64,000 nucleotides of DNA from an uncultured Devosia sp. Its GTDB lineage: Bacteria; Pseudomonadota; Alphaproteobacteria; Rhizobiales; Devosiaceae. Shown piece after piece: positions 8,207-17,556 of this stretch. The notes under the pieces were generated by a model. The model was not told the DNA's origin and made no database searches. It saw only the letters and a list, made by a program, of their open reading frames with translations. Both the position numbers and the translations under genes were made by a program. The stretch's first letter is position 1, and each line of letters begins with the position of its first letter. The stretch covers positions 1,184,001-1,248,000 of the forward strand of contig NZ_CAUQDV010000001.1 of assembly GCF_963517015.1 (NCBI RefSeq). The letters are read 5' to 3'.

Positions 8207-8998
8207 ATGAAGATCACGGGTTCGACTATTCTCATCACCGGAGGCACGTCCGGCATTGGCCTAGAGTTTGCAAAGCAAATGTTGGCACGGACGAACACGG
8301 TCATTGTCACCGGCAGAGATCAGGGTAAGCTGGATGCTGCTGCAACAGCTCTTCCAGGCATCCAAACTATTCGCAGCGACGTCACGGATACCCCTGCAAT
8401 TGCTCAGCTTGTCGAGCAGGTGAGCAACCGCTTCCCAAAGCTGAATATGCTGGTGAACAACGCGGGTATCATGCGGGGTGTGGACGTGTTGGCACCGCAA
8501 GGCGACCTTCTCGAACTCACCAGCGAGGTAGATACCAATCTGAACGGACCCATCAGGTTGGCCAGCGCGTTCCTTCCGCTCCTTCTGCGACAGCCCAAGG
8601 CTGCCATCGTGAACGTTACGTCCGGGATCGCATTCCTGCCGATGCCACCTTCTCCAGTGTATAGCGCGGCAAAAGCGGGCTTGCACGCCTGGACGGTAAC
8701 GCTGCGTATGCAGCTCCGAAGCACCAATGTCAGTGTGTTTGAAGTCGCGCCGCCACTTACCGCTACGCCACTAGGGACAAACTCTCTCCATCCTGAAGTG
8801 ATCAAGGGAATTCCGATGATGGCCGCAGAGCAGATGGTATCAATTGCACTAAAAGGTATCACTCAGGGCAAGTTAGAGATCAGGCCAGGCATGAGCAACC
8901 TCATGAAGATTGTCAGCCGTATCGCTCCAAATTGGATGGTAGCGAACATGCTAGGATCTACAGTCGACAAGATGCGGCAGAATGCGATGAGCCGGTAA
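8207..8998 (+). CDS. short-chain dehydrogenase (DltE-like)
   Basis: A 263-aa SDR oxidoreductase. It has the NAD(P) loop TGGTSGIG at residues ~11-18, NNAG at ~85, the active-site Ser in NVTSGIAF and YSAAK, the Tyr/Lys pair. The pattern matches DltE-type SDRs that commonly sit opposite a LysR gene. Substrate unknown; cytoplasmic. Confidence 0.92.
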   Translation: MKITGSTILITGGTSGIGLEFAKQMLARTNTVIVTGRDQGKLDAAATALPGIQTIRSDVTDTPAIAQLVEQVSNRFPKLNMLVNNAGIMRGVDVLAPQGDLLELTSEVDTNLNGPIRLASAFLPLLLRQPKAAIVNVTSGIAFLPMPPSPVYSAAKAGLHAWTVTLRMQLRSTNVSVFEVAPPLTATPLGTNSLHPEVIKGIPMMAAEQMVSIALKGITQGKLEIRPGMSNLMKIVSRIAPNWMVANMLGSTVDKMRQNAMSR

Positions 8999-9037
8999 CG
9001 GCTGCATTATCGATCCAGCTGCAATTCGGTTTGTAGG

Positions 9038-9113
9038 AACTGTCAAGCGACCTAGTCCGAAATACGAAAATGGGGTCGGTATCCAAAAAGGGTCGCGCCC
9101 ATGTCGGCTGTCC
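9038..9113 (+). repeat. dispersed intergenic repeat, copy A
   Basis: Shares the core AAAATGGGGTCGGT with four other copies in the window. The core is framed by ATACGA (9062-9067) and TCGGTAT (9076-9082), which pair apart from one bulged G. A degenerate version of the shared tail (CGGCTGTCC) follows at 9104-9112. It lies between two convergent genes and holds no reading frame of its own. Confidence 0.6.
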
Positions 9114-9211
9114 AGAAGCCTTCAGCGTTTCTCAGAAAACTGCTTTAATTTAAGGTTGTGGCAGAACCCAAAAGAGGCGTCTCGGGCCAGACGTTGTGCC
9201 CGAGACACTTG

Positions 9212-9673
9212 CTAAGCTGCAATGTCCTCAAACAGTTCGAAGAGATTTCCCCATGGGTCAGAGAAGAATGCAAAGCGTATGCCAAAAGCTGGTGCATCAA
9301 ATGGCGCACTAACTATCTTGACCCCCCGGCGCTCTAATGCAGCGATGCTCGCTGAAAGATCATCAGCACGGAAACAGATGTGGTGCCATCCCATCAAGTT
9401 GTGGCTGCCGCCAAGGTTCTGATAGGAGGGCCGCTCCGCGCCGTCCGGGTTGGCTAACAATTCTATGCCAAAGTCATCATCGCCAGCCGGTGACAAGAAA
9501 CCAAGCTTTGTCGTTCCGAGCTCGCTGGATTGGGTCAGTCGAAAATCGAGTTTGCCACAGTACCATGCGACCGCTTCTTCGAAGTTTGGCACTCTTATGC
9601 CGGCATGATGCCCCTTCCAGGATTGGAATGAACTGGCTGGCTTGGTTTTAGACTTTTTATTGTCTTGCAGCAT
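9212..9673 (-). CDS. VOC family protein (glyoxalase-like)
   Basis: A 153-aa VOC-fold protein. The N-terminal half starts GHHAGIRVPNFEEAVAWYCGKLDFRL and the second half contains MGWHHICFRADDLSASIAAL and FFSDPWGNLFELFE. His in HHAGI, His in WHHICF and Glu in LFELFE provide a likely metal site, so an enzymatic lyase/dioxygenase role is possible. The ATG at 9673 follows GGAG; the frame extends to 9709 through a GTG with no site. It is divergent from a LysR gene 112 bases away, which may regulate it. Confidence 0.85.
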   Translation of the reverse strand: MLQDNKKSKTKPASSFQSWKGHHAGIRVPNFEEAVAWYCGKLDFRLTQSSELGTTKLGFLSPAGDDDFGIELLANPDGAERPSYQNLGGSHNLMGWHHICFRADDLSASIAALERRGVKIVSAPFDAPAFGIRFAFFSDPWGNLFELFEDIAA

Positions 9674-9785
9674 TTGTTGCTCCACGGCGTAAGGTCGAGC
9701 AGTCGGCACATCGACTGATCTGCTCGCGTTATGAGCTGCTTATTAAATCTTGATAATTGACCTAAATCTGGACGTGGTGATCGCC

Positions 9786-10757
9786 ATGGCGAACAATGAC
9801 GAACTGATCTCCCTCGGAAACCTATCCATATTTTTGGCCGTTTTGGACACAGGCGGCTTTCGTGCTGCAGCCAAAAGGCTTGGCCTGTCTCCCTCTAGCG
9901 TCAGCGAGAGGGTAGCGCAGCTCGAGCATGATCTTGGCGTGCCACTATTGATCCGCACGACTAGAAGCGTCACCGCGACCCAGGCGGGCACCATATTGGC
10001 CAGCCGTATAACGCCCCTGCTCGGTGAAACCAGGGCGGCATTGCTCGATGTCGCGAGTTCTCAAAACACTGTTCGTGGCCTTTTAAAGTTGAACGTCACC
10101 GGCGCCGTAATGGTCGACATCCTTCCTCCACTGATCGAGCGCTTCCTCGGGCTACATCCGGAAGTACGCGTTGAGATCATGGTGGATGACCGGCTCGTTG
10201 ACGTAACGGCGGCGGGGTGTGACGCCGGGATCCGTTACGGTGAAAACCTGGCTCAAGACATGATTGCAATTCCAATCGGGCCGCGTCGGCAGCGTCTGGC
10301 TTATGCAGCAGCGCCAGCATACCTGAAACGCCAAGGCTCACCGCGTCATCCCGCTGAAGTATTGAACCATGAATGTATCCGGCTACGCTTTACCAGCGGC
10401 GCGCTGGTGAACTGGGATTTCGAGCGTGATGGCGAAACGCTCGTCCTTGACCCTCCCGGTCGTCTAATAATCGGGGTAGACGCGGCATCGACGGCCATCC
10501 AGTTCGCACGTGATGGCATCGGTATAATCGGCACATTTGAGAACTGGTTGTTACCCTATCTAGAGGAGGGAGGCCTTGAGCCGATTCTGAGCAACTGGTG
10601 GGGCGCCTTTGAGGGACCTTGGATCTATTTTTCCAAGCGATTTATGCCCGCTACGCTCAGGGCATTCCTCGACATGCTCGCCAAGGACCGCAAACTTATA
10701 GCTCCGCATGCTACACTCTTATTACGGGCCGATAGCGAAAATATAGCTTCTAGTTAG
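9786..10757 (+). CDS. LysR family transcriptional regulator
   Basis: A 323-aa LysR regulator. The HTH (FLAVLDTGGFRAAAKRLGLS, then PSSVSERVAQLEHDLGVPLL) is followed by the effector domain with RVEIMVDDRLVDVTAAGCDAGIRYGE, as in the subgroup of the first LysR here. The ATG at 9786 is chosen over an upstream in-frame start at 9750 because it begins the usual N-terminus. Its stop overlaps that of the convergent TetR gene by 4 bases. The probable target is the divergent VOC gene. Confidence 0.92.
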   Translation: MANNDELISLGNLSIFLAVLDTGGFRAAAKRLGLSPSSVSERVAQLEHDLGVPLLIRTTRSVTATQAGTILASRITPLLGETRAALLDVASSQNTVRGLLKLNVTGAVMVDILPPLIERFLGLHPEVRVEIMVDDRLVDVTAAGCDAGIRYGENLAQDMIAIPIGPRRQRLAYAAAPAYLKRQGSPRHPAEVLNHECIRLRFTSGALVNWDFERDGETLVLDPPGRLIIGVDAASTAIQFARDGIGIIGTFENWLLPYLEEGGLEPILSNWWGAFEGPWIYFSKRFMPATLRAFLDMLAKDRKLIAPHATLLLRADSENIASS

Positions 10758-11359
10758 GGAAGATCAATCAGCACAGCCTTTACTGCAAGTCGTAGACTGT
10801 TATTTTCACGATCCAAACCAATATCTTCGGATGGCAGTACTCTCTCCGTAAATAAGCCGCTCATCACAGTAGCGAGAAACTGTGCTCTTCTTTCCACTTC
10901 TTGGTCAGTGCAGATGGCCTCGTCGAGCAAAGTCCTGATCCAACTCGCAATTCGATTGATGCCTACACGCTCGATCGCAAGATATTGCTCGCGCTGAGCC
11001 TGATCCAAGTTGTCTTTCGCGTAGGAGACATAAAGAGCATGCCAATTCGATCGCGCATGCTCGGCCACACCGAGGTGATTTAACGAAAACCGCAGGCAAG
11101 CCAGCAAACGATCTTCCGGTGATAGGGTGAGATCGTGGATCGGATCCTCGTCGACACTCAAGGTGAAAAGACCGGCAACGACCGTATCAAGCAATTGCCG
11201 CTGACTTGGGAAAAAGTGCCGGACCGAGCCGGTGCTGACATTTGCTCGAGCTGCAACCGCCCTCACGCTCAAACCCGACATAGGTATTTCGGTCAGCATT
11301 TCTGCCGCCGCGATGAGTATCCGGCTTCTAGTATCAAGCGTGGGTTGAGCTTCGGACAT
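10754..11359 (-). CDS. TetR/AcrR family repressor
   Basis: A 201-aa TetR-type repressor. The N-terminal HTH reads TRSRILIAAAEML ... MSGLSVRAVAARANVSTGSVRHFFPS; the rest is the helical ligand domain. The ATG at 11359 has an AGAGGGA ribosome site and leaves the two operator-like sequences (11375-11428) upstream of the start. The divergent prolyl oligopeptidase is the likely target along with the gene itself. Confidence 0.9.
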   Translation of the reverse strand: MSEAQPTLDTRSRILIAAAEMLTEIPMSGLSVRAVAARANVSTGSVRHFFPSQRQLLDTVVAGLFTLSVDEDPIHDLTLSPEDRLLACLRFSLNHLGVAEHARSNWHALYVSYAKDNLDQAQREQYLAIERVGINRIASWIRTLLDEAICTDQEVERRAQFLATVMSGLFTERVLPSEDIGLDRENNSLRLAVKAVLIDLP

Positions 11360-11376
11360 ATTCCCTCTTGCAGGCA

Positions 11377-11390
11377 CTATCACACTGTAC
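11377..11390. promoter_or_regulatory. second, degenerate TetR operator
   Basis: CTATCACACTGTAC repeats the left half and centre of the perfect palindrome at 11404-11428. The two centres (11385 and 11416) are 31 bp apart, about three helical turns, so two dimers would bind the same DNA face. Confidence 0.6.
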
Positions 11391-11403
11391 TAATAACACG
11401 AAA

Positions 11404-11428
11404 CTTTCTATCACACTGTGATAGAAAG
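11404..11428. promoter_or_regulatory. TetR operator: 25-bp perfect palindrome
   Basis: Left arm CTTTCTATCACA, central C, right arm TGTGATAGAAAG: 12 of 12 complementary. It sits between the TetR gene and the divergent prolyl oligopeptidase gene, 45 bp upstream of the repressor start, as expected for an autoregulated TetR operator. Confidence 0.8.
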
Positions 11429-11556
11429 CCACCGTCTGTTAGACAGGTGTATCAGCGTGTCCAGGTTCTTGGGAACAACGAGAACCGGATTCATGGCCGT
11501 TGCAGACTTGTCCTACAGACCTTTTCAGTAATGTGACCGTAGAGAGTATCGAACAG

Positions 11557-13782
11557 ATGACCATTTCGAACCTCAATCAAGATCCTTCGCCTACCCACCC
11601 GCCCGACCATGTGAAAAAAACTGCCGGTACCCGTGCCTGTTTTACATTGATCATCGGAGCCGCACTCACGTCGATGATGTGCAGCAACTCCCATGCAGCC
11701 GATAGCACGGCGCTAAAATATCCAGTGACGCAAAAAGTTGACGTGGTGGACGAGGCTTTCGGGACCGCCATTCATGATCCCTATCGTTGGCTGGAAGCCG
11801 ACATTCGCCAGAGCGCCGATGTCACCAGTTGGATCGATGCACAAAACGACCTTTCTGCGCCATATCTCGCCGGACTAACTCAACGCGACGTTTTCCGGGA
11901 GCGTATGACAGCTCTTTATGCTGGCGATACCCTGAGCGTACCGCGCAAATACGGCGATCGCTATTTTTTCCAGCGGCAGTCCGCTTCGGACAATCAAGTA
12001 ACGCTGGTCATGCGCGATGGCGAAAATGCCAGCGATGAGGTCATCCTCGATCCCAATGCTTGGTCGGAGGACGGCACCAGTGCTCTGGGCCACTGGTCTG
12101 CCTCCATGGATGGAAGCCGCATTGCATTTGCACGTCACGAAGGGGGCTCGGACTGGGCGACAATCGAGATTCTCGATGTCGCTAGCGGGAAAGTGCTTGA
12201 AGACAAGTTGGAATGGGCTCGTTTTACCAGCATTGCCTGGCTCAAAGACGGTTCCGGCTTTTTTTATGGCGGCCACAAGGAGCCTGCTGCAGATGTGACG
12301 TTCGAGGCTCCGTCCGTCGATCACGCCATTTATTTCCACCGTCTGGGGACACCACAGTCCGAGGATCGTCTCGTTTTCTCGACCCAGCTCGAGCTGCCTC
12401 TGATACACACGATCGAAGCGACAGAAGATGGAACCTACGCCGTTATCACGTCGACCCCTCTCAACGGCAGCAGCACGGTTTCGGTCATCGATATGCAATC
12501 GAAGGATTGGGATACAAGGACAATCGTTCCGGGCGTCGAACACGCATGGTCCTTCGTCGGCAAGGTTGGCCCAACACTTTATCTAAAGACGGACCAAGGC
12601 TCAGGCAGCGGCAAGATTGTAGGGGTTGATCTTTCGAAGCCGGATTTGACTATGACAGATATCGTTGTGGAGCAGGATAATGGCGTGCTCCTCAATGCCA
12701 ATATCGTCGGTCGCCGTCTGGTGCTTTCTTACATGAATGATGCAAGGACCGAGGTCCGGCGCTTCACGCTCACGGGAGAGCCCGATGGTGGTGTTGAACT
12801 CCCGGGGATCGGAACTGCGGGTGACTTTCAAGGACAGTTAGACAACGATGAAGCCTTCTTCGTTTTCTCAAGCTTCAACGTACCGACGACGATTTACAGC
12901 TATAACGTCGCCACGGGGGAAACATCGGTTTGGTCTGAGCCCGAACTCGACGCGGACTTGGACTCGATCAAGGTGGAACAACAGTTTTATCAATCAAAAG
13001 ACGGAACAAGGATACCGATATTCATCATCAGCCGCGATGATGTGGACGAAGCCGCTCCTACCCTGTTGTCAGGCTATGGTGGTTTTGGAATTCCGATGTT
13101 CCCGTTTTTCTCCCCCGATGTGGTTGCGTGGGTCGAACAAGGTGGCGTCTTCGCGTTTGCCAACATTCGAGGTGGTGGCGAGTATGGAAAGCCATGGCAC
13201 GATGCAGGGCGCCTTTTGAACAAACAAAACGTCTTCGACGACTTTATTGCAGCTGGCGAATTCCTGAAGGCTCAAAATATCTCCACCCAAGATGGGCTTG
13301 CGATCTATGGCGCTTCTAACGGAGGACTGCTTATGGGTGCTGTAGTTAATCAGCAGCCAGACCTGTTCGCTGCCGCTTTGATCGACGTCGGTGTTCTCGA
13401 CATGCTGCGCTTCAACCAATTCACTGGTGGGCCGCTCTGGATGCAGGAATATGGCAATCCAGCCGTTGAAGCCGATTTTCGCAACTTGCTGTCCTATTCA
13501 CCGCTACATAATATCACGTCAGGTTCTGACTATCCGGCAATTTTGGTGACGACCGGCGACACTGACAATCGGGTGGTTCCAGCGCATTCGTTCAAATATA
13601 CTGCCACTCTCCAAGCGGCAGAAATCGGCGATCGCCCGCATATACTGCGCGTTGAAACGCAGGCGGGTCATGGTGCGGGCAAGCCAATTTCCAAAATGAT
13701 CGAGCAAGGCGCGGACATGTGGGCGTTCGCCGCCCGATGGACCGGGCTGACAATTGAAAACTCGCCGTCAACGGTAGACTGA
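11557..13782 (+). CDS. prolyl oligopeptidase family serine peptidase (S9A), exported
   Basis: A 741-aa peptidase with an N-terminal signal segment (FTLIIGAALTSMM, probable cut after NSHA). A seven-bladed propeller domain (about residues 80-440) precedes the alpha/beta hydrolase domain. The catalytic triad is visible: Ser in YGASNGGLLMG, Asp in GDTDNRVVPAHS, His in QAGHGAGKP. It would cleave short peptides after proline in the periplasm. The start at 11557 (ATG) is preferred over upstream in-frame codons. The TetR-type palindrome upstream implies induction by a small molecule. Confidence 0.93.
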   Translation: MTISNLNQDPSPTHPPDHVKKTAGTRACFTLIIGAALTSMMCSNSHAADSTALKYPVTQKVDVVDEAFGTAIHDPYRWLEADIRQSADVTSWIDAQNDLSAPYLAGLTQRDVFRERMTALYAGDTLSVPRKYGDRYFFQRQSASDNQVTLVMRDGENASDEVILDPNAWSEDGTSALGHWSASMDGSRIAFARHEGGSDWATIEILDVASGKVLEDKLEWARFTSIAWLKDGSGFFYGGHKEPAADVTFEAPSVDHAIYFHRLGTPQSEDRLVFSTQLELPLIHTIEATEDGTYAVITSTPLNGSSTVSVIDMQSKDWDTRTIVPGVEHAWSFVGKVGPTLYLKTDQGSGSGKIVGVDLSKPDLTMTDIVVEQDNGVLLNANIVGRRLVLSYMNDARTEVRRFTLTGEPDGGVELPGIGTAGDFQGQLDNDEAFFVFSSFNVPTTIYSYNVATGETSVWSEPELDADLDSIKVEQQFYQSKDGTRIPIFIISRDDVDEAAPTLLSGYGGFGIPMFPFFSPDVVAWVEQGGVFAFANIRGGGEYGKPWHDAGRLLNKQNVFDDFIAAGEFLKAQNISTQDGLAIYGASNGGLLMGAVVNQQPDLFAAALIDVGVLDMLRFNQFTGGPLWMQEYGNPAVEADFRNLLSYSPLHNITSGSDYPAILVTTGDTDNRVVPAHSFKYTATLQAAEIGDRPHILRVETQAGHGAGKPISKMIEQGADMWAFAARWTGLTIENSPSTVD

Positions 13783-13854
13783 TCGCGAATTACCGACAAA
13801 TCGACAGCACCAGGTAGCGGGCCATGGTCCGCTACCAAATAATCCGATTCTGTT

Positions 13855-13954
13855 GGCGATTTCGGTCTTCAGCAGAACGAGGGGCATGGGGTGGTTTACT
13901 GACCGACGACTTCTGGCGAGGAAGCGGTTGAAGCGGACCTTCGAAGACGGTCAT
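13855..13954 (+). repeat. dispersed intergenic repeat, copy B
   Basis: The most diverged copy. CATGGGGTGGT (13885-13895) is the core; outer arms TCGGT (13862-13866) and ACCGA (13902-13906) pair. The tail GAAGCGGAC (13930-13938) matches the other copies. Confidence 0.5.
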
Positions 13955-13991
13955 AATAGCTTTCCACCAGGACTTACTAGGGAACTTAATA

Positions 13992-14306
13992 TTGACCGAA
14001 CCAGCAGACATCCCACCAGAGCTTGAAGCCCTTCGGTCCAGCATCGACAACTTGGACGCGTCGCTCATCTTCATTTTGGCAGAACGTTTCAAGCTGACCC
14101 AAAAGGTTGGCAAGCTGAAAGTGGGTCATAGATTGCCTGCAGCTGATATTGCTCGTGAGGACTATCAGATTTCGCGTCTGCGTCGGTTAGCGCAAGAAGG
14201 ACAACTAGACCCTATTTTCGCAGAGCGCTTTCTCCGCTTCATTATTGCAGAAGTCATTCAACACCATAACGCCGCTGCCGACGCCGCAGTTAGCGATTTA
14301 ACTTAG
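13992..14306 (+). CDS. chorismate mutase, AroQ type
   Basis: A 104-aa stand-alone AroQ-fold chorismate mutase converting chorismate to prephenate for Phe/Tyr synthesis. The pattern LRSSIDNLDASLIFILAER, then KLTQKVGKLK with the active-site Lys and DIAREDYQISRLRRLA is typical. There is no signal peptide, so it is cytoplasmic. The start is a TTG (13992). The stop overlaps that of the convergent LysE gene. Confidence 0.88.
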   Translation: MTEPADIPPELEALRSSIDNLDASLIFILAERFKLTQKVGKLKVGHRLPAADIAREDYQISRLRRLAQEGQLDPIFAERFLRFIIAEVIQHHNAAADAAVSDLT

Positions 14307-14944
14307 CTTTTTTCTGTCGCCATACGGAATGCAAAACCTGCCAGCACGACCCCAATCCCTGCTTCGATCCATCGCCGTGCTTTGTCATAGGCTAGCCGGA
14401 AAGGACGCGACGACAGGAAGACTGCATAGGCAGCGTGGCCGATCAGGGAAATGGTGAAGGCTCCTGCAACAAAGGACGCGACTACACCTGCCTGTGCGCC
14501 CTGTGTGGCTCCAACGGCAGAAATGGCCAGCCAAAAGACGATGGCTTTCGGATTAGTCAGTTGCATGGCAAGCCCGGTTGCGAAGGCTCGCCAAAGTCCA
14601 CCTTTACCGAATGCTGATGAGAGTCCGATGTTGGGCGGGATGAGTGCCCGTTTCCAAGCCTTGATCGCCAGCCATAAGAGGTAACAGGCGCCAGCGAAGC
14701 GTATCGCGGTCGACAACCAAGCCACCCGCTCCATCAGCAAGCCGAGGCCCTGTGTGGTTGCTATAGCAAGTCCAGCCGCGCCAATCGAGATACCTAGTGC
14801 CGCCGCAAGCGCAGACGCCCGTCCCTGTGACAGCGACAACCCTAGCAACAGCGCGACGCCTGGGCCGGGCGATGCCACGGCAACTGCTTGAATAGCATAG
14901 GCAGCACCAAATCCCGGCAGCCAAGGCGACAACCAGTCCAACAT
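14303..14944 (-). CDS. LysE/RhtB family exporter
   Basis: A 213-aa inner-membrane protein with about six hydrophobic segments and the family N-terminal motif (AYAIQAVAVASPGPGVALLLG). Members export amino acids or homoserine lactones. The middle motif LTNPKAIVFWLA is also typical. Substrate not deducible. Confidence 0.9.
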   Translation of the reverse strand: MLDWLSPWLPGFGAAYAIQAVAVASPGPGVALLLGLSLSQGRASALAAALGISIGAAGLAIATTQGLGLLMERVAWLSTAIRFAGACYLLWLAIKAWKRALIPPNIGLSSAFGKGGLWRAFATGLAMQLTNPKAIVFWLAISAVGATQGAQAGVVASFVAGAFTISLIGHAAYAVFLSSRPFRLAYDKARRWIEAGIGVVLAGFAFRMATEKS

Positions 14945-15025
14945 CGCAACCTCTAAGTTACAAGCATTCTGCTGTCTTACTATGTCCGGTTTGCGATACC
15001 TCGATCAAGCCAATGAACGGCGGAA

Positions 15026-15116
15026 ATGGGGTACGTTGAGGCATGGCCATGGCGGCAGCAATGGGGTCGAGTGCCGACAGGCAGCTACGGGGTGGGAAAC
15101 GGACTGTCCGGTAACA
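15026..15116 (+). repeat. dispersed intergenic repeat, copy C
   Basis: Core CAATGGGGTCGAG at about 15059-15071, outer arms GGCA (15040-15043) and TGCC (15072-15075), and the tail ACGGGGTGGGAAACGGACTG, continuing TCC. It lies 3' of the MFS gene of the arsenic operon. A second, shorter AAATGGGGTACG occurs at 15024. Confidence 0.6.
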
Positions 15117-15168
15117 GGGCTTTCAACATGGAAGCTGACGCTCAACAAGATGTTCGTTTCGGGGTCGG

Positions 15169-16380
15169 TCACTGCTTTAGTGCAGACGTAACCTGGCGAG
15201 TTAGTCGGCAACGTCGCCAGACCTCAGCGAAGACGGCAACGCATAGCGTGCCGGCTCCCGCCAGTATCCAAAGCGATGGCCTCGGCCCGATGGCACCAAG
15301 CGCGATCGACAGCGCGAATGGTGCCAGCGCCGACAATACCAGTCGTCCCATGCCAATCCAGCCCAACCGCTTGCCGAAGCCAGCCTTGCCGAAAATCGCC
15401 AGCGGCAGCGTGCCCGACACGATGCTGAACAGGCCGCTTCCCAGGCCGAACACGACAGCGAACGCGATGGCGCCCACAGTCGAAGGCGCCATGATTGCCA
15501 GCGTGCCCAGCGCCAGAGGCATGGTGATCGCGGACACTACCGCCAGTACCGTCGCCGGAACGTCGTTGCCGAAACCCATGTTGATAAGACGGCTTGCAAC
15601 CTGGGCGGGGCCGAGCAGAGACGCCACCCAGACCCCAGATGTCCCAAACCCCAGCAGTCCGAGCATGGGTACCATATGAAACAGCGTAGCCGCTGACACG
15701 AAACCGGCGAGCGAGAACCCAAGGACGATCATGACGAAGACGAGGTTAGCGTTGTCGACGGTCGTGGGCGCCGGCTCTGCGATGGCTTCTATCGGCCTGG
15801 CAGCGGCAATCCGGGCAAAGCGGGATAGCCAGAGGTGTAGCGGAAGGCACACGACGAGGTTCAGGGCGGCGAAAAGAAAGTAGACGTGGTGCCAGTCTAC
15901 CGCCTGAAGTAGCCAAGTGCTTAGCGGCCAGAAGATCGTCGACGCGAAACCGGCGATCAGCGTCAGGTAGGTGATGCTACGCTGCGCCCGGGCACCAGTC
16001 GTCTGCGCCAAGAAAGCGAATGCCGTCGAATAGAGCACGAAAGCCGACGCCAGCTCGACCAGGACCATGCCGGCCAGAAAGGCTATGGTGTTTCCGGCCA
16101 AGCCGCAGACCGCCAAGGCTGTCGCCGCGCCTACCGAGCCGACCGACATGACCCTGCCGGCACCGAGCCGGTCGGCCAGGCCACCGGCCCATGGCGAGAT
16201 CAGGCCGCCGGCCAGCAACGCCAGCGAGATGCAGCCGTAGACCCATTCGACACCAACGTTCAGATCGACAGCGATGCCGGGCGCTAGGATGCTGAAGCTG
16301 TAGTAGAGCGTGCCGTACCCGATAATCTGGGTGACGCCGAGGGCCCAGATGGCGCCGGCGTGAGAATGGGTGTCGGCCAT
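15169..16380 (-). CDS. MFS transporter, last gene of the arsenic operon
   Basis: A 403-aa major-facilitator protein with about 12 membrane segments and the loop motif GGLADRLGAGRV after TM2. It starts 6 bases after the arsH stop, so it is co-transcribed. MFS proteins in this position include ArsK, an efflux protein for arsenite and related metalloids; I infer a similar role but cannot tell the substrate from sequence. Confidence 0.85.
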   Translation of the reverse strand: MADTHSHAGAIWALGVTQIIGYGTLYYSFSILAPGIAVDLNVGVEWVYGCISLALLAGGLISPWAGGLADRLGAGRVMSVGSVGAATALAVCGLAGNTIAFLAGMVLVELASAFVLYSTAFAFLAQTTGARAQRSITYLTLIAGFASTIFWPLSTWLLQAVDWHHVYFLFAALNLVVCLPLHLWLSRFARIAAARPIEAIAEPAPTTVDNANLVFVMIVLGFSLAGFVSAATLFHMVPMLGLLGFGTSGVWVASLLGPAQVASRLINMGFGNDVPATVLAVVSAITMPLALGTLAIMAPSTVGAIAFAVVFGLGSGLFSIVSGTLPLAIFGKAGFGKRLGWIGMGRLVLSALAPFALSIALGAIGPRPSLWILAGAGTLCVAVFAEVWRRCRLTRQVTSALKQ

Positions 16381-16386
16381 CGCAAC

Positions 16387-17094
16387 CTAGATCGACTTCA
16401 GCCCGACCCGCTCCTCGAGTTTAGCTGCTGCCTCTTTGCGCTCGCTGTAGCGGGAGGTGAGGTAGCTTGAGGCGCCGCGGTTGATCAGCGTGAACTTCAC
16501 CAGCTCTTCCATGACGTCAACGACCCTATCGTAATAGGATGACGGTTTCATGCGACCGGACTCGTCGAACTCTTGGAAAGCCTTGGCAACAGAGGACTGG
16601 TTCGGGATGGTAACCATCCGCATCCAGCGCCCGAGGATGCGCATCTGGTTCAGGGCGTTGAACGATTGCGACCCACCGGACACCTGCATCAATGCGAGCG
16701 TGCGACCCTGCGTCGGACGGACGGCGCCGCCCGGCAGCGGTATCCAGTCGATCTGAGACTTCAGCACCCCCGACATGGCGCCATGACGTTCCGGCGATGT
16801 CCATACCTGTCCTTCAGACCACAGCATGGCCTCGCGAAGTTCCTGCACCTTCGGATGGGTATCGGGCGCATCGTTCGGCAGCGGCAGGCCGTTGGCATGG
16901 AATATCCGAACCTCGGCGCCGAATGCCTCTAGCAGACGCTGCGCTTCGAAAGTCAGGAGCCGGCTGTAGGACCGTTCCCGCAGCGAGCCGTAGAGCATCA
17001 GGATACGCGGCCTGTGCTGCAGGCCCAATGCGGCGAGCTTGGAGAAGTCCGGGACCTCGAAGGCCGCAGGCGCGATATTGGATAAATCAGACAA
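16387..17094 (-). CDS. arsH: ArsH, NADPH-dependent FMN reductase for organoarsenicals
   Basis: A 235-aa flavodoxin-like protein of the ArsH family: RPRILMLYGSLRERSYSRLL is the FMN-binding start, followed by EGQVWTSPERHGAMSGVLKSQ and GRTLALMQVSGGSQSFNALN. ArsH oxidises trivalent methylarsenicals to less toxic pentavalent forms. It begins with a TTG behind AGGGA and overlaps the arsC gene by 8 bases, which suggests translational coupling. Confidence 0.95.
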   Translation of the reverse strand: MSDLSNIAPAAFEVPDFSKLAALGLQHRPRILMLYGSLRERSYSRLLTFEAQRLLEAFGAEVRIFHANGLPLPNDAPDTHPKVQELREAMLWSEGQVWTSPERHGAMSGVLKSQIDWIPLPGGAVRPTQGRTLALMQVSGGSQSFNALNQMRILGRWMRMVTIPNQSSVAKAFQEFDESGRMKPSSYYDRVVDVMEELVKFTLINRGASSYLTSRYSERKEAAAKLEERVGLKSI

Positions 17095-17509
17095 GCCGCT
17101 TCCCTTCGCCGTCGATGATGACCTCGCCGTCTTCTTTGGTGAACGGTCCGATGTCGGGATTCTCTAGGATGTCGAGCACGACCTCGGAAGGACGGCATAG
17201 GCGAGTGCCGATCGGCGTCTCGACAAATGGCCGGTTCAATAGGATGGGGTGTGCCTCGATGGCATCAAGCAATGCGCCGTCTGTGAGGGTCGGGTCGGCA
17301 AGACCCAACTCGGCGTATGGCGTGTCCTTCTGGCGGATCGCATCTCGAAACGTCATGCTCGCGGCAGCCACAAGTTCGACGATGCGCGCACGTGTCGGCG
17401 GCATCGTGAGATATTCAACGACGACGGGTTCAACGCCGCTCTGCCGGATCATAGCCAGCGTGTTGCGCGAGGTGCCGCATTCGGGATTGTGGTAGATGGT
17501 GACGGTCAT
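17087..17509 (-). CDS. arsC: arsenate reductase, glutaredoxin-coupled
   Basis: A 140-aa ArsC of the plasmid R773 type. The catalytic Cys is in YHNPECGTSRNTL (about Cys11) and the arginine patch includes LNRPFVETPIGTRLCRPSE. It reduces arsenate to arsenite with glutathione and glutaredoxin. ATG 17509 gives the normal length. It is the second, unrelated arsenate reductase of the operon. Confidence 0.95.
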   Translation of the reverse strand: MTVTIYHNPECGTSRNTLAMIRQSGVEPVVVEYLTMPPTRARIVELVAAASMTFRDAIRQKDTPYAELGLADPTLTDGALLDAIEAHPILLNRPFVETPIGTRLCRPSEVVLDILENPDIGPFTKEDGEVIIDGEGKRLV

Positions 17510-17556
17510 GGGCAATCCAAGATGATTAGGTTCGTCGGTGGGTTGCGGTGCGACGC

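Noticed and set aside
15026..15200. Short plus-strand frames across repeat C
   Set aside because: They run through a dispersed repeat and into the antisense of the MFS gene; no motif or ribosome site.
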